DNA from: Myxococcota bacterium
GTDB taxonomy: Bacteria; Myxococcota_A; UBA9160; UBA4427
Assembly: GCA_041389495.1 (NCBI GenBank)
Contig: JAWKRT010000002.1
Location: 496,001-560,000 of the forward strand
Length of the DNA: 64,000 nt
Direction: 5' to 3'
The notes under the pieces are model-generated. The model was not told the DNA's origin. It did no database searches and worked only from the letters and a program-made list of their open reading frames with translations. The translations under genes and the position numbers were made by a program. Positions within the stretch are counted from its first letter, which is position 1; every line of letters begins with the position of its first letter. Below, piece after piece: positions 16,965-25,681 of this stretch.

Positions 16965-18377
16965 TCAGCCCCCGACCGGCACCGTGCGGAGGCCCGGCAG
17001 GTCGACGCCGAAGGTCATCGTCCACAGCGGCGTGCCCCACGTGAAGGCGAGCGCGCACGCGGCGGCGAGCGCGACGAGCGCGCCGCCGACGGCCGCCGTC
17101 CGCCAGCGCGGGCCGCGCATCCAGTCGACGAGCACCTCGCTCGACCACGCCGCGAACGGGAGCGCGAGCCCGAGCAGGTAGCTGCCCTTCACGGTCACGT
17201 ACCACGGGTTGCGCCACGTGAAGAGCACGTAGCCCGCGAGCGTGAGCGCGACGAGCGCGAGCATCGGCGCGTCGGCCGTGCCCGCGGCACGGAGCGCGCG
17301 GCGCGCGGCGCGCGTCGCGCCGACGGCGAAGGCGGCCGTCGGGAGCAGCGCGAGCAGCGTGATCGCGAGCCCCGCGCGCGCGACGTTCGGGTGGCTGCGC
17401 GGGACGAAGTGGCGCTGGCCGTCGAACCAGAGCGTCGCGTACGTGCCGCCCCAGACGGAGTGCAGGAGCTCCGGCGCGTCGACGCGCGGGTTCGCGAACG
17501 TCGCGAGCGGGAAGCGCAGGTAGTCGCCGACGCCGCGCTCGCCGGGCGGGAGGTCGAGCATCGCGGCGTGCGCGGGCAGCGCGTGCGGGTAGAGGTAGCC
17601 GTGCAGCGCGAGGCTGCGCGCGTAGAACCAGCCGCCGACGGCGAGCGCGACACCGGCGACGACGGCGGCGCGCACGAGCGATGCGCGCAGCGCGCGCCGC
17701 CGCACGCCGTCGACGACGAGCGCGGCGACGACGGCGACGACGACGAGGCATCCCGTGAGCTTGGTGAGGAACGCGAGCCCGCCGAGCGCGCCGATCGCCG
17801 CGGCGCGCGCAATGCCGATCGGCGCGCCGTGCCCGTCGCGGGCGCGCGCGCCCGCGTCGGCGCGCGCGGCGGGCGCGACGGCGAGGAGGAGCGCGATCGT
17901 TCCGAGGCTCGCGACCGTGATCTCCTCGTTCAGCATCGCGCTCAGCTCGAGATGCGCGGGGAGGAACAGCAGGAGGCCCGCCGCGACCGCCGTGCGCAGC
18001 CCGCGCCGCGCCGCGTCGGGCTCCGAACGCGCGACGTGGCGCGCGACGAGCGCGATGGCGACGAGCCCGAGCGCGCTGCTCGCCAGCCGGATCGCCCAGA
18101 CGCTGCGCGCGGGGCCGGGGCCGAAGACGCGCGCGAGCACCGCGCCCGCGTAGAAGAAGAACGGCGGACGCGCGGCCGACCAGTGCGCCTGCGGGTCGGG
18201 CAGCGACCAGTCCGTCGTCAGCTGGCGGACGTACTCCCAGTTGAAGGGGCCGTCGAAGCCGTTGTTGACCCAGTAGCCGAGCGCGTTGTGGACGCGGATG
18301 GCGGCGCCCGCGGCGAACAGGAGGGCGATCGCGATGCGCGTGCGATGGCGAGCGAGGAAGGGGACGATCGCCGCCAC
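16965..18377 (-). CDS. GT-C membrane glycosyltransferase (PMT/ArnT-like, GT39 type)
   Basis: A 470-residue polytopic membrane protein. After the first helix comes the acidic first-loop motif GFDGPFNWEYVRQL expected of lipid-linked-sugar-using GT-C enzymes, then many Ala/Leu/Val-rich helices and a final extracytoplasmic segment. Such enzymes move a sugar from a polyprenyl-phosphate donor onto a lipid or protein on the periplasmic face. GTG start at 18377 follows GGAGGAG. It is divergent from another GT-C gene starting at 18513. Acceptor and donor are unknown. Confidence 0.8.
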   Translation of the reverse strand: MAAIVPFLARHRTRIAIALLFAAGAAIRVHNALGYWVNNGFDGPFNWEYVRQLTTDWSLPDPQAHWSAARPPFFFYAGAVLARVFGPGPARSVWAIRLASSALGLVAIALVARHVARSEPDAARRGLRTAVAAGLLLFLPAHLELSAMLNEEITVASLGTIALLLAVAPAARADAGARARDGHGAPIGIARAAAIGALGGLAFLTKLTGCLVVVAVVAALVVDGVRRRALRASLVRAAVVAGVALAVGGWFYARSLALHGYLYPHALPAHAAMLDLPPGERGVGDYLRFPLATFANPRVDAPELLHSVWGGTYATLWFDGQRHFVPRSHPNVARAGLAITLLALLPTAAFAVGATRAARRALRAAGTADAPMLALVALTLAGYVLFTWRNPWYVTVKGSYLLGLALPFAAWSSEVLVDWMRGPRWRTAAVGGALVALAAACALAFTWGTPLWTMTFGVDLPGLRTVPVGG

Positions 18378-18512
18378 GTCGCTCCTCCGCGCGCGGCGCG
18401 CCCGCCGCGGCCGGCGCGCTCCTCGCGACGGCGCGCGCAGCATAGTCGCGCGCGGCCGCGGTCGCCGGAGCGCGCTCGACCGCGCACGCGCGATCCGGTA
18501 TCCACGCCGCGC

Positions 18513-19820
18513 ATGAGCGCCCCGGGTGCCGACGAAGCGCGAGCGGCGCTCGCGCGTGACGAGCGGCGGGACGTGGCGCTGCTCGCGGCGGCGTCGCTCC
18601 TGATCTCGGCCGCGATCGCGTGGCGCGGCGTCGGCGGCACGCCGCCGTCGACGCTCGGCGCCTTCTTCGACGGCCACCTCTACATCGACATCGCGCGGTC
18701 CTTCCCGCTCCCGTACGCGCCCGAGGGCCGCGACTACCTGGGGCACGCGCCGCTGTATCCCGCGCTGCTCGCGCTCGCGCGCGCGCTCACGCTCCACGCG
18801 CTCGACTGGGGCGCGCTCGCGGTCGTCGCGAGCTGGGTCGCGTCGGCGGCGTGCGTGCCCGCCTTCCACGCGCTCGCCCGCGAGGTCGACGTGCCCGCGA
18901 CGCCCGCGACCGCGGTGTTCGCGTTCGCGAACCCGGCGTGGCTGCTCCTCTCGGCCGCGCCGCACGCCGAGCCGGTCGCGATGCTCGCCGCGCTGCTGTG
19001 CCTGCGCGCGTGCGCGCGGGGCGCGTCGCTCGCTTCCGGCGGGTGGCTCGCGCTCGCCTTCCTCGCGCGCTACCCGGCCATCCTGCTCGGCGCCGCGCTC
19101 GCGTTCGATGCGCTCGTCGTGCGCCGCCGCCGCGACGCGCGCACGCTCGCCGGGCTCGCGCTGCCGCTCGCCGCGTTCGCCGCCTACCACTTCTATCTCG
19201 CGTGGCGCGTGCCGGGCTTCCGCGGGCTGTGGGACGCCCACCAGGTGCAGTGGGATGCGAAGCTCACGCTTCCGTTCGCGGAGATGGCGGCGTACTGGAG
19301 CTACGGGAATCGCGCGAGCATCCAGTTCCCCATCATCTATGCGAGCGCCGCGTTCTACGCGCTCGCGACGCTCGTCGGGCTGCGGCCCGGCGAGTGGAGG
19401 CGCGCCTTCCTCGCGGTCGCTAGCGGCGTCGTCGCGGGCTTCCACGTCTCGCTCTCGGGCGAGCCGGGCGTGGACAGCTTCACGCGGCTCGCGATCCTCG
19501 CGTGGCCGCCGTCGCTGCTCGTCGCGTTCCGCGCCGCGCGCGCCGCGGGCGCGCCCGCGTGGCCCTCGCTCTCGCGCGGGTCGCGCGCGGCGCTCGCCGT
19601 CGGGCTCGCCGGCGTCTGCGCGTGGGGCGCGTGGGTCGCGTCGCGGCAGATCCGCGTGGCGATCTGGATGCAGGGTCAGCGCGACTGGATGCGCCCCAAG
19701 CTCGAGTCGCTCGACGCCGACGCGCCGCAGTGGACGGACTTCGCCGAGATCCACCGCCGCGCGGGTGGCGGAGCGCCGGCGCCCGCGCGGCGCGGGGCGG
19801 AGCGCCCCGCGCTCGACTAA
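18513..19820 (+). CDS. GT-C-type membrane glycosyltransferase
   Basis: A 435-residue polytopic membrane protein with the acidic first-loop sequence AFFDGHLYIDIARSF and about ten hydrophobic segments, consistent with the GT-C fold. The hydrophilic tail from about residue 400 (including MRPKLESLDADAPQWTDF) is probably an extracytoplasmic or cytoplasmic domain. No Shine-Dalgarno sequence; a TATCCA hexamer lies 8 nt before the ATG. Its stop overlaps the stop of the convergent GT-C gene by 4 nt. Confidence 0.72.
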   Translation: MSAPGADEARAALARDERRDVALLAAASLLISAAIAWRGVGGTPPSTLGAFFDGHLYIDIARSFPLPYAPEGRDYLGHAPLYPALLALARALTLHALDWGALAVVASWVASAACVPAFHALAREVDVPATPATAVFAFANPAWLLLSAAPHAEPVAMLAALLCLRACARGASLASGGWLALAFLARYPAILLGAALAFDALVVRRRRDARTLAGLALPLAAFAAYHFYLAWRVPGFRGLWDAHQVQWDAKLTLPFAEMAAYWSYGNRASIQFPIIYASAAFYALATLVGLRPGEWRRAFLAVASGVVAGFHVSLSGEPGVDSFTRLAILAWPPSLLVAFRAARAAGAPAWPSLSRGSRAALAVGLAGVCAWGAWVASRQIRVAIWMQGQRDWMRPKLESLDADAPQWTDFAEIHRRAGGGAPAPARRGAERPALD

Positions 19821-21265
19821 CGAGCGGCGCGCCCCGACGGCGCGCGCTCGAGCCGCAGCGGGTTCGCGCCGGTCGGCGCCGGGCGCCCCGTGAAGTACTC
19901 GTAGGCGCGGCGCGAGCCGGCATCGGCGAAGTCGCGCATCACGAAGTCCGCGGGGTTCGCGCGCAGCGGCGCGATGCCGCCGTGTGCGAGCGTCGCGCAC
20001 ACGCAGACGGCGAACGCGCCGAGCGCGACGGCGACGGCCCGCCGCGCGGCGGCGCTCCGGGCGGCGAGCGCGTCGAGCCCGAGCGCGGCGAACGTGCAGA
20101 ACGCCGCGAGCGCCGGCGCGAGATAGGTGCCCTTGAGCGCGCCCTGTGTCGCGACGGCGCGCGTGAACGCCACGTAGCTCGCGAGCGTCGCGGCGGCGAC
20201 GAGCGCGAGGAGTGCGGTGCCGAGCGGCGGGCCGCCGGAGACGGCGCCGCGCGCCGCGAGCGCGGCGCCTGCGAGCGCCGCGGCGGTGAAGAGCGCACCG
20301 AAGGCGAACAACACGTGCGCTGCGCGCTGCGCGCGCGGCGCGTGGACGTCGACGACGCTGCCGAACAGGTCGAACCACGTCGACGCGAAGGTGTTGGGCC
20401 AGACGGCGCGGCGCGCGGCCGGGTCGGTCGTGCCCGGCCGGACGAGGCTCCCGAGGTGCGGATCGACGTACGCGCTCCACGGCCGCGCGGCGAGCCCCTG
20501 GCTGCGATCGAGCCCGGCCCAGACGTCCGCGGTCGCGTCGGGCGGGGCGTCGGCGTGCACGGCGTTGCGGACGAAGTGCGGGCTCGCGACGAGCGCGGCG
20601 ACGCACGCGAACGCGGCGGCGAGCGCCGCGGCGCGCGGGCGCGCGCCGACGCGACGCACGCCGTCGGCGAGCAGTGCGGCCGCTCCCGCCGCGACGACGA
20701 CGCCGACCGACAGCTTCGCGAGCACGCCGAGGCCCGCGGCGATGCCCGCGATCGCCGCCGCGCGCAGTGCATCGCCGTCGTGCTCGCGCGCGAGCGCGCG
20801 CAGCAGGAGGAAGGTCGCGAGCGCCGCGAGCGCGTCGGAGAAGGCCTGGTTCCCGAGCACGCTCGAGGGCCCGACGTGCATCGGCACGAACAGCGCGAGG
20901 ACGGCGGCGTAGACCGCGACGCGCGAGCGCGCCGGCGCGACGAGGCGCGCGCACGCCCCGACGGCGACGGCCATGGCGAGCCCGCTCGCGACGCTGACGA
21001 GCCGCATCGCGAACAGCTGGCCGTGCGTTCCGGCGACCGGGGCGACGAGCTTCCAGACGGCGGCCGCGACGGCGTAGTAGAGCGGCGGGTGGTTGGTGAA
21101 GCCGCGCGGGAGCGGGAACCGGCCGTCCCACACGATCGCGCCGAGGTAGGCGGCGTGGTAGGGGCCGTCGAAGCCGGAGAGCGGGGGCGCCGACCACGCA
21201 TCGTGGAGGCGGAGCAGCGCGGCGACGGCGAAGGCGGCGAGGAGCGGGAGCGTCGTGCGCGGCAC
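19817..21265 (-). CDS. GT-C membrane glycosyltransferase (GT39 type)
   Basis: A 482-residue polytopic membrane protein with the first-loop motif GFDGPYHAAYLGAI and the following NHPPLYYAVAA typical of the PMT/ArnT group. Multiple helices follow, then a short extracytoplasmic tail. The GTG start at 21265 has no Shine-Dalgarno sequence but a TAGCGT hexamer exactly 6 nt upstream. Clearly related to the gene at 16965-18377. Confidence 0.8.
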   Translation of the reverse strand: MPRTTLPLLAAFAVAALLRLHDAWSAPPLSGFDGPYHAAYLGAIVWDGRFPLPRGFTNHPPLYYAVAAAVWKLVAPVAGTHGQLFAMRLVSVASGLAMAVAVGACARLVAPARSRVAVYAAVLALFVPMHVGPSSVLGNQAFSDALAALATFLLLRALAREHDGDALRAAAIAGIAAGLGVLAKLSVGVVVAAGAAALLADGVRRVGARPRAAALAAAFACVAALVASPHFVRNAVHADAPPDATADVWAGLDRSQGLAARPWSAYVDPHLGSLVRPGTTDPAARRAVWPNTFASTWFDLFGSVVDVHAPRAQRAAHVLFAFGALFTAAALAGAALAARGAVSGGPPLGTALLALVAAATLASYVAFTRAVATQGALKGTYLAPALAAFCTFAALGLDALAARSAAARRAVAVALGAFAVCVCATLAHGGIAPLRANPADFVMRDFADAGSRRAYEYFTGRPAPTGANPLRLERAPSGRAAR

Positions 21266-21271
21266 GCGCCG

Positions 21272-21277
21272 ACGCTA
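21272..21277 (-). promoter_or_regulatory. Candidate -10 element (TAGCGT) of a leaderless glycosyltransferase gene
   Basis: TAGCGT on the minus strand ends 6 nt before the GTG at 21265. There is no purine-rich ribosome site between them. Confidence 0.42.
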
Positions 21278-21335
21278 GCAGCTCCCGGGGGTCGCGGCGC
21301 GCGTCGTTAGGCGTTCCGGGAGCCGGGAGCGCCGT

Positions 21336-21384
21336 GCGCACCGCGCCCGCGCACCGCGCCCGCGCACCGCGCCCGCGCACCGCG
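21336..21384. repeat. 13-bp tandem repeat, 3.8 copies
   Basis: Units of GCGCACCGCGCCC start at 21336, 21349 and 21362, with a partial fourth from 21375. It fills most of the intergenic space between the GT-C gene and the sulfatase-like gene. Confidence 0.9.
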
Positions 21385-21406
21385 TGCCCGTCGCGCACGC
21401 CGCCCG

Positions 21407-22825
21407 TCAGTCGTCGGCGCCCGGCTCGTCCGCGTCGCCCGGCTCGTCGCGCGTCGCGCCGTATCCCAGCGCCTCGAGCTGCGCGCGCGTCGCGGCGTCG
21501 AGCACGACCTCGTCGGGCTCGAATCCTTCGCCGAGCGCGAGCGAGCGCGCGTAGACGTCGCGCAGCGCGGCCTCGAGCCGCGCGGCGCGCGTCTCGTCCT
21601 CGATCTCGGGACGCAGCGCGCCGAGGCCCGGCCGCGCGCCGAGGAGCGCCACGCGCGCGGCGTCGCTCATCGGCGCGACGCGCGCCTGCGCGCGCTTCGG
21701 GAAGTCGAGGATCAGCTTTGCACCGTCGGCGTCGACGAACGCCTTCTGGTTGTGACGCATCGTGGCCTCCGAGAAGGCCCCGCCGCGCGCGCGGAGCGCG
21801 GCGTCGTCGAGGAGCGACACGCCCTGCATCGGTGCGCTGTCGCCGCCGTCGTCTCCGTCCGCGCCGGCGAGTGCGAGCAGCGTCGGCGCGACGTCGATCG
21901 AGCTCACGGGCGGGTCGACGATGCCGCGCAGGCCGCGCGCGCGGAGCAGCAACGGGACGTGGACCTCCTCTGCGAACAGCGCGCGGCCGTGTCCGTACTC
22001 GCCGTGGTCGAAGATCTGCTCGCCGTGGTCGGCGACGAAGACGACGACCGCGTCCTCCCAGCGTCCGAGCTCGCGCAGCGCATCGATCAGCTCGCCGACG
22101 CCCGCGTCGAGCGCGAAGACTTCGGCGTCGTAGCGCGCGAGCGTGTCGACGAGCTCGCCGAGCGCGTTGTGCGCGGGCCTGCGCGCCGCGCCCCGCGGAT
22201 GGAAGCGGTCCACGAGCTCGGCCGGCGGCTCGTTCGGGAGGTGCGGATCCATGAGCTGGACGTACAGGAAGAACGGGGCGGGGCGCCGCGCCACCTCGCC
22301 GAGCAGCGCGCGCGCCGTCGCCGCGACCTCGCTCGCGTTCGCGTGCGCGCGCTCCGCGAACAGGTCGAACCCCTGCGCATAGCCTCGCTCGCGCGAGACC
22401 CACGGGTTCGCGGTGATGCCGATCGTCGCGTAGCCGGCGCGCGCGAGGCGCTCGGCGAGCGTGTCGTGCGCTCGTGCGAGGGCGTCGGTCGGCACGTCGT
22501 CGTCGACGGGCGACCGCACGACGCCGTGCGCCGACGGGTAGAGGCCGGTGAAGAGCGAGGCGACCGAGGGCGACGTCCACGGCGCGGCCGAGACGGCCTG
22601 CGCGAAGAGCAGGCTCTCGCGCGCGAGCGCGTCGATGTGCGGGCTCGTCGGGCTCGGCGCGCGCGTGTAGCCGTAGCAGCCGAGGTGATCGGCGCGCAGC
22701 GTGTCGGCGACGATCAGGACGATGTCCGGCCGGTGCGGTGCGGATGGCTCGCTGCACGCGAGCGCGGCCGTCGCGAGCGCCGCGGCCGCGGCGGCGCGCC
22801 GCGCGCTGCGGCCGCGCGCTACCAA
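21407..22825 (-). CDS. Alkaline-phosphatase-superfamily (sulfatase-like) lipoprotein
   Basis: About 472 residues. A lipoprotein signal with LACS box is followed by a PF00884-type hydrolase domain: IVLIVADTLRADHLGCYGY supplies metal ligands and VFVADHGEQIFDHGEYGHG the second metal cluster. At the nucleophile position, where sulfatases have C/S-x-P-S-R, the sequence is APWTSPSVASL, so a threonine occupies the formylglycine site and the arginine is missing. That is closer to phosphotransferase or phosphodiesterase members. No ATG or GTG precedes the signal peptide; TTG at 22825, overlapping the upstream gene's end, is the only reasonable start. Confidence 0.78.
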   Translation of the reverse strand: MVARGRSARRAAAAAALATAALACSEPSAPHRPDIVLIVADTLRADHLGCYGYTRAPSPTSPHIDALARESLLFAQAVSAAPWTSPSVASLFTGLYPSAHGVVRSPVDDDVPTDALARAHDTLAERLARAGYATIGITANPWVSRERGYAQGFDLFAERAHANASEVAATARALLGEVARRPAPFFLYVQLMDPHLPNEPPAELVDRFHPRGAARRPAHNALGELVDTLARYDAEVFALDAGVGELIDALRELGRWEDAVVVFVADHGEQIFDHGEYGHGRALFAEEVHVPLLLRARGLRGIVDPPVSSIDVAPTLLALAGADGDDGGDSAPMQGVSLLDDAALRARGGAFSEATMRHNQKAFVDADGAKLILDFPKRAQARVAPMSDAARVALLGARPGLGALRPEIEDETRAARLEAALRDVYARSLALGEGFEPDEVVLDAATRAQLEALGYGATRDEPGDADEPGADD

Positions 22826-23865
22826 CGCAGGATCGTCCGGCCGACGCTCTGCCGCGCCTCGGTCCGCTCGAGCTCGGCGGGCAGGCTCTCGAACGACGCG
22901 GTGCGGCCGACGACGGGGCGGATCGCTCCTGCGTCGAGCAGTGCGACGAGCCGCTCCTGCAGCCGCTCGCCGACGCTGCGCGGGAAGAGACCGAGGCCCG
23001 CGACGGGCGGCGTCTCCTCCGGCACGTAGGCGAGCATCACGCCGACGAGCGAGACGTTCCCGAAGACGATCGGGCGCGGCAGGAGCCCGGCGCGATCCTC
23101 CTCCTCGATGCCGCCCGAGAACCCGGCGAGCACGACGCGTCCGCCGCGCGCCGTGCAGCGCAGGCTCCGCTGCGTCACCTCGCCGCCGACGAGGTCGCAC
23201 ACGACGTCGACGCCGCGCCCGTTCGTCGCCGCGAGCACGGCCTCGTCGAACGGCTCGGCGCGGTAGTCGATCGCGACGTCCGCGCCGAGCGAGCGGCAGA
23301 ACGCGACCTTCTCCGCGCCGCCGGCCGTCGCGATCACGCGCGCGCCGAGCGCGCGCCCGAGCAGGAGCGCGGCCGAGCCGACGCCGCCCGCCGCGGCGTG
23401 CACGAGCAGCGTCTCGCCCTCGCGCAGCGCGGCGCGCTCGAGGAGCGCGAGGCCGGCGACGTGGTACGGGAAGAAGAACGCCGCGGCCTCGTCGTCGCCG
23501 AGCGAGTCCGGCGACGCGAACGCCATGGCCGCGTCGCCGACCACCCGCTCTGCGTGCGCGCCCGTTGCGCCCGCGCCCGTGAGCGCGACGCGGCGGCCGA
23601 GCCACGGCTCGAGCGACGGTGCGCCCGCGTGCGCGGGCGCGCCGACGGCGTCGACGACGCCGACCGCTTCCATGCCGAGCGTGTACGGGAGCGGCGGGTT
23701 CACCGTGAGGTAGCGGCCGTAGCAGCCGTCGACCTCGTTGTAGTTGAGCGCGGTCGCGCGCGTCGCGATGCGCAGCTGCCCGGGGCCGGGCTCGGGGGCC
23801 TCGATCTCGTCGAGCGAGAGCGCCTCGCTCGGGCGCCCGTACCGGACGACGCGCCACGCCTTCAT
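22819..23865 (-). CDS. MDR-family oxidoreductase (NADPH:quinone-reductase-like)
   Basis: A 348-residue medium-chain reductase. The N-terminal GroES-like part contains ATALNYNEVDGCYGRY; the Rossmann loop is HAAAGGVGSAALLLGRALGA, followed by AFCRSLGADVAIDYR. This pattern fits zinc-independent quinone or enoyl reductases using NADPH. The ATG at 23865 follows GAGGAGG; the ATG at 23886 has no such site. Its stop overlaps the TTG start of the next gene by 7 nt, suggesting translational coupling to the sulfatase-like lipoprotein. Confidence 0.83.
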   Translation of the reverse strand: MKAWRVVRYGRPSEALSLDEIEAPEPGPGQLRIATRATALNYNEVDGCYGRYLTVNPPLPYTLGMEAVGVVDAVGAPAHAGAPSLEPWLGRRVALTGAGATGAHAERVVGDAAMAFASPDSLGDDEAAAFFFPYHVAGLALLERAALREGETLLVHAAAGGVGSAALLLGRALGARVIATAGGAEKVAFCRSLGADVAIDYRAEPFDEAVLAATNGRGVDVVCDLVGGEVTQRSLRCTARGGRVVLAGFSGGIEEEDRAGLLPRPIVFGNVSLVGVMLAYVPEETPPVAGLGLFPRSVGERLQERLVALLDAGAIRPVVGRTASFESLPAELERTEARQSVGRTILRW

Positions 23866-23937
23866 CCGCGACCTCCTCGGCTGCATCCGCGCAGGCCGCG
23901 GACGCTAGGCGATCGGAGGCCGCGTGCCCACGCTGCG

Positions 23938-24663
23938 CTACTCCGTCCCGAGCGGGCCGCAGCAGTGGTAGTAGTAGATGCCGCCCGAGCCCTGCGTCTG
24001 CTCGTGGACGTCGTTGTCGGACTGGTAGATGAAGAGGCGGTTGAACACGTTCTGGCCGGCCTCCGAGAGCGTCCCGGCCGCGTAGAGCCAGTGGCCGCCG
24101 TCCGTGTTCCAGCCGCACGACCCGACCCGCGAGTTCGACAGGTTGAGGACGTCGCACTCCATGTACGTCGCCGCCGTGCAGAGCGAGCGGCCGCGCGCGT
24201 GGCACGCGCTCACGACGGCGGCGTGGTCGCCGAGGCCCGCGGTCTTCTCGATGCACTCCGAGCCGAGTCGCTCCATGTCGGGCGGGCACACGGGCCGGAG
24301 GCCGGGCGTGCAGCGCTTGATCGCGACGGAGCACGTGCTCGTCGCGTCGGCGAGGTGCAGCGTGCACGAGGGCGGAGGCGACACGCGCTCGAGCGTGCCC
24401 TCGGGTGCGAGCGTGCACTTGCTCGCCTTGCCGTTCGCGATGCACTCCGCGGCGTTGTCGAACGTGCCGAGCTCGCGCCCCGCCGTGAAGCCCCAGGTCA
24501 GCGTTCCCGTGACGTCGCGCGCGTCGACGAGGATCGTGCCGTCGCGCCCGTAGGTGCGGACCTTGCACTTGTCGAGTGCCTGGCTCGCGCCCGCCGCGCT
24601 CAGGACGAGCCCGCCGGCGATGGCCATCGTCGTCCACGTCTTCCACGTCGTCCGGTTCCGCAT
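23938..24663 (-). CDS. Secreted cysteine-containing protein, function unknown
   Basis: A 241-residue exported protein with a clear signal peptide (cleavage expected after GASQA). The mature part has spaced cysteines, a PVCPPDMERLGSECIEK segment, a central ARGRSLCTAATYMECDVL stretch and a tyrosine-rich end (GGIYYYHCCGPLGTE). The middle faintly resembles the formylglycine-generating/DUF1566-like C-type-lectin-like folds, but I cannot assign it. ATG after AAGGAG. Codon use is less extreme than in its neighbours. Confidence 0.7.
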   Translation of the reverse strand: MRNRTTWKTWTTMAIAGGLVLSAAGASQALDKCKVRTYGRDGTILVDARDVTGTLTWGFTAGRELGTFDNAAECIANGKASKCTLAPEGTLERVSPPPSCTLHLADATSTCSVAIKRCTPGLRPVCPPDMERLGSECIEKTAGLGDHAAVVSACHARGRSLCTAATYMECDVLNLSNSRVGSCGWNTDGGHWLYAAGTLSEAGQNVFNRLFIYQSDNDVHEQTQGSGGIYYYHCCGPLGTE

Positions 24664-24863
24664 GATCCGCTCCTTCTTCGGCGAGGTCTTCGCCCGCGCG
24701 TGTGCAGTCGGCGCACCCTACCCGATCGCGCGACGTCGCATGCATGGGCCGAACGGCCCGAAGGGTGCGTGCGGTACCGTTCGCGCCTCGGAGCGCGGAG
24801 AAGGGGGACGAGGGCGTGCGGGAGGCCGCGAGAGCGCCGTACGAGCCGTCGCGCGGCGGGCGG

Positions 24864-25454
24864 ATGCATGCGGTGTGCACCGCGTTCGCACTCGCGATCG
24901 CCGCCGCGGCAGCGTGCCAGTCGACGCCGCCGGGCGAGCTCGTTCCGTTCACCGACGCGATGCGCGTGCGCCTCGAGCTCGGCGACGACGAGCTGCGCGC
25001 GCTCCAGTTCTACGCATCCACGCAGATCGTGCTCGAACGCGTCGCGAGCAAGGGCGAGGGGCGCGTCGCGCGCGGGCGGCTCGTCGTCCGCTCGGGAACC
25101 GTGCTGCACCAGGTCGTCGTGCAGCCGGGAACGCCGGGCGCGATCGAGCCGGGCGCGTTCATCGGCGACGCGCCCGGCGGCCACGCGCTCGAGGTGAGCT
25201 TCGATCGGGGCGCGCGGCTGCGCTTCGGCGCGTCGGGCGAGAGCGGCGTGTACACGCTCGTCGACCCGGTGCGGCGCGGGCTCCTCGCCGACCTGTTCGA
25301 GCGGCTCGGCAAGCCGCGCCGCACGATGGTCGACTTCGACGGCCAGCGCTGGCGCGTCGCGGCGGGCGAGGGAGCGAAGCTCCTGGTCGAGCGCGACGCG
25401 CTCGGCCGCTTCGATCGCACGCGGCGCGTGCTCCCCGGCCTGCGCGTCGACTGA
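24864..25454 (+). CDS. Putative lipoprotein, function unknown
   Basis: A 196-residue protein with a short lipoprotein signal (AAAAACQST, cysteine 18). The mature domain has alternating beta-type segments (QIVLERVASKGEGRVARGRLVV; LEVSFDRGARLRFG) and no recognisable catalytic motif. I chose the ATG at 24864 because it directly precedes the signal; upstream in-frame starts add a non-hydrophobic 54-residue extension. Divergent from the secreted protein gene. Confidence 0.62.
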   Translation: MHAVCTAFALAIAAAAACQSTPPGELVPFTDAMRVRLELGDDELRALQFYASTQIVLERVASKGEGRVARGRLVVRSGTVLHQVVVQPGTPGAIEPGAFIGDAPGGHALEVSFDRGARLRFGASGESGVYTLVDPVRRGLLADLFERLGKPRRTMVDFDGQRWRVAAGEGAKLLVERDALGRFDRTRRVLPGLRVD

Positions 25455-25563
25455 CCGGCATCCCGCTTGCAATTCCGATCGCTCGGGCGCCGCGCGCGCC
25501 GCTGCGGGTCGCGATGGCCCGTCGCGGCGCGCACCGGCGGCCGATCTGCAACGCGCGCCGCGC

Positions 25564-25578
25564 GCCTGCCGTGCAGGC
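25564..25578. promoter_or_regulatory. Short inverted repeat in the leader of the nonulosonate-like operon
   Basis: GCCTGC-CGT-GCAGGC forms a perfect 6-bp stem. It lies between two direct copies of CGATCTGCAACGC (25542-25554 and 25607-25619), 65 bp apart, upstream of the operon starting at 25682. The arrangement could be a regulator site or a weak terminator; I cannot distinguish them. Confidence 0.3.
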
Positions 25579-25681
25579 TGCAAGGCGCGCGCGCGCGAGG
25601 GCGTTTCGATCTGCAACGCCGCGCGCGTCGCAGCGGGAACGAACGGGCGGCCGCGAAGCCGGTGAGGGGCGGTGAGGGGAG

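Noticed and set aside
14652..18512. A long plus-strand frame upstream of the GT-C gene at 18513, giving 1722 codons in total
   Set aside because: The region covers the oxidoreductase, amidohydrolase and other genes in their own frames; only the part from ATG 18513 has real membrane-protein sequence.
16965..22757. A 1930-codon minus-strand frame
   Set aside because: Only the part ending at GTG 18377 is a real protein; upstream it is shadow of other genes and low complexity.
21407..24952. A 1181-codon minus-strand frame for the sulfatase-like gene
   Set aside because: Residues before the lipoprotein signal are shadow of the adjacent oxidoreductase and secreted-protein genes; the true start is TTG 22825.
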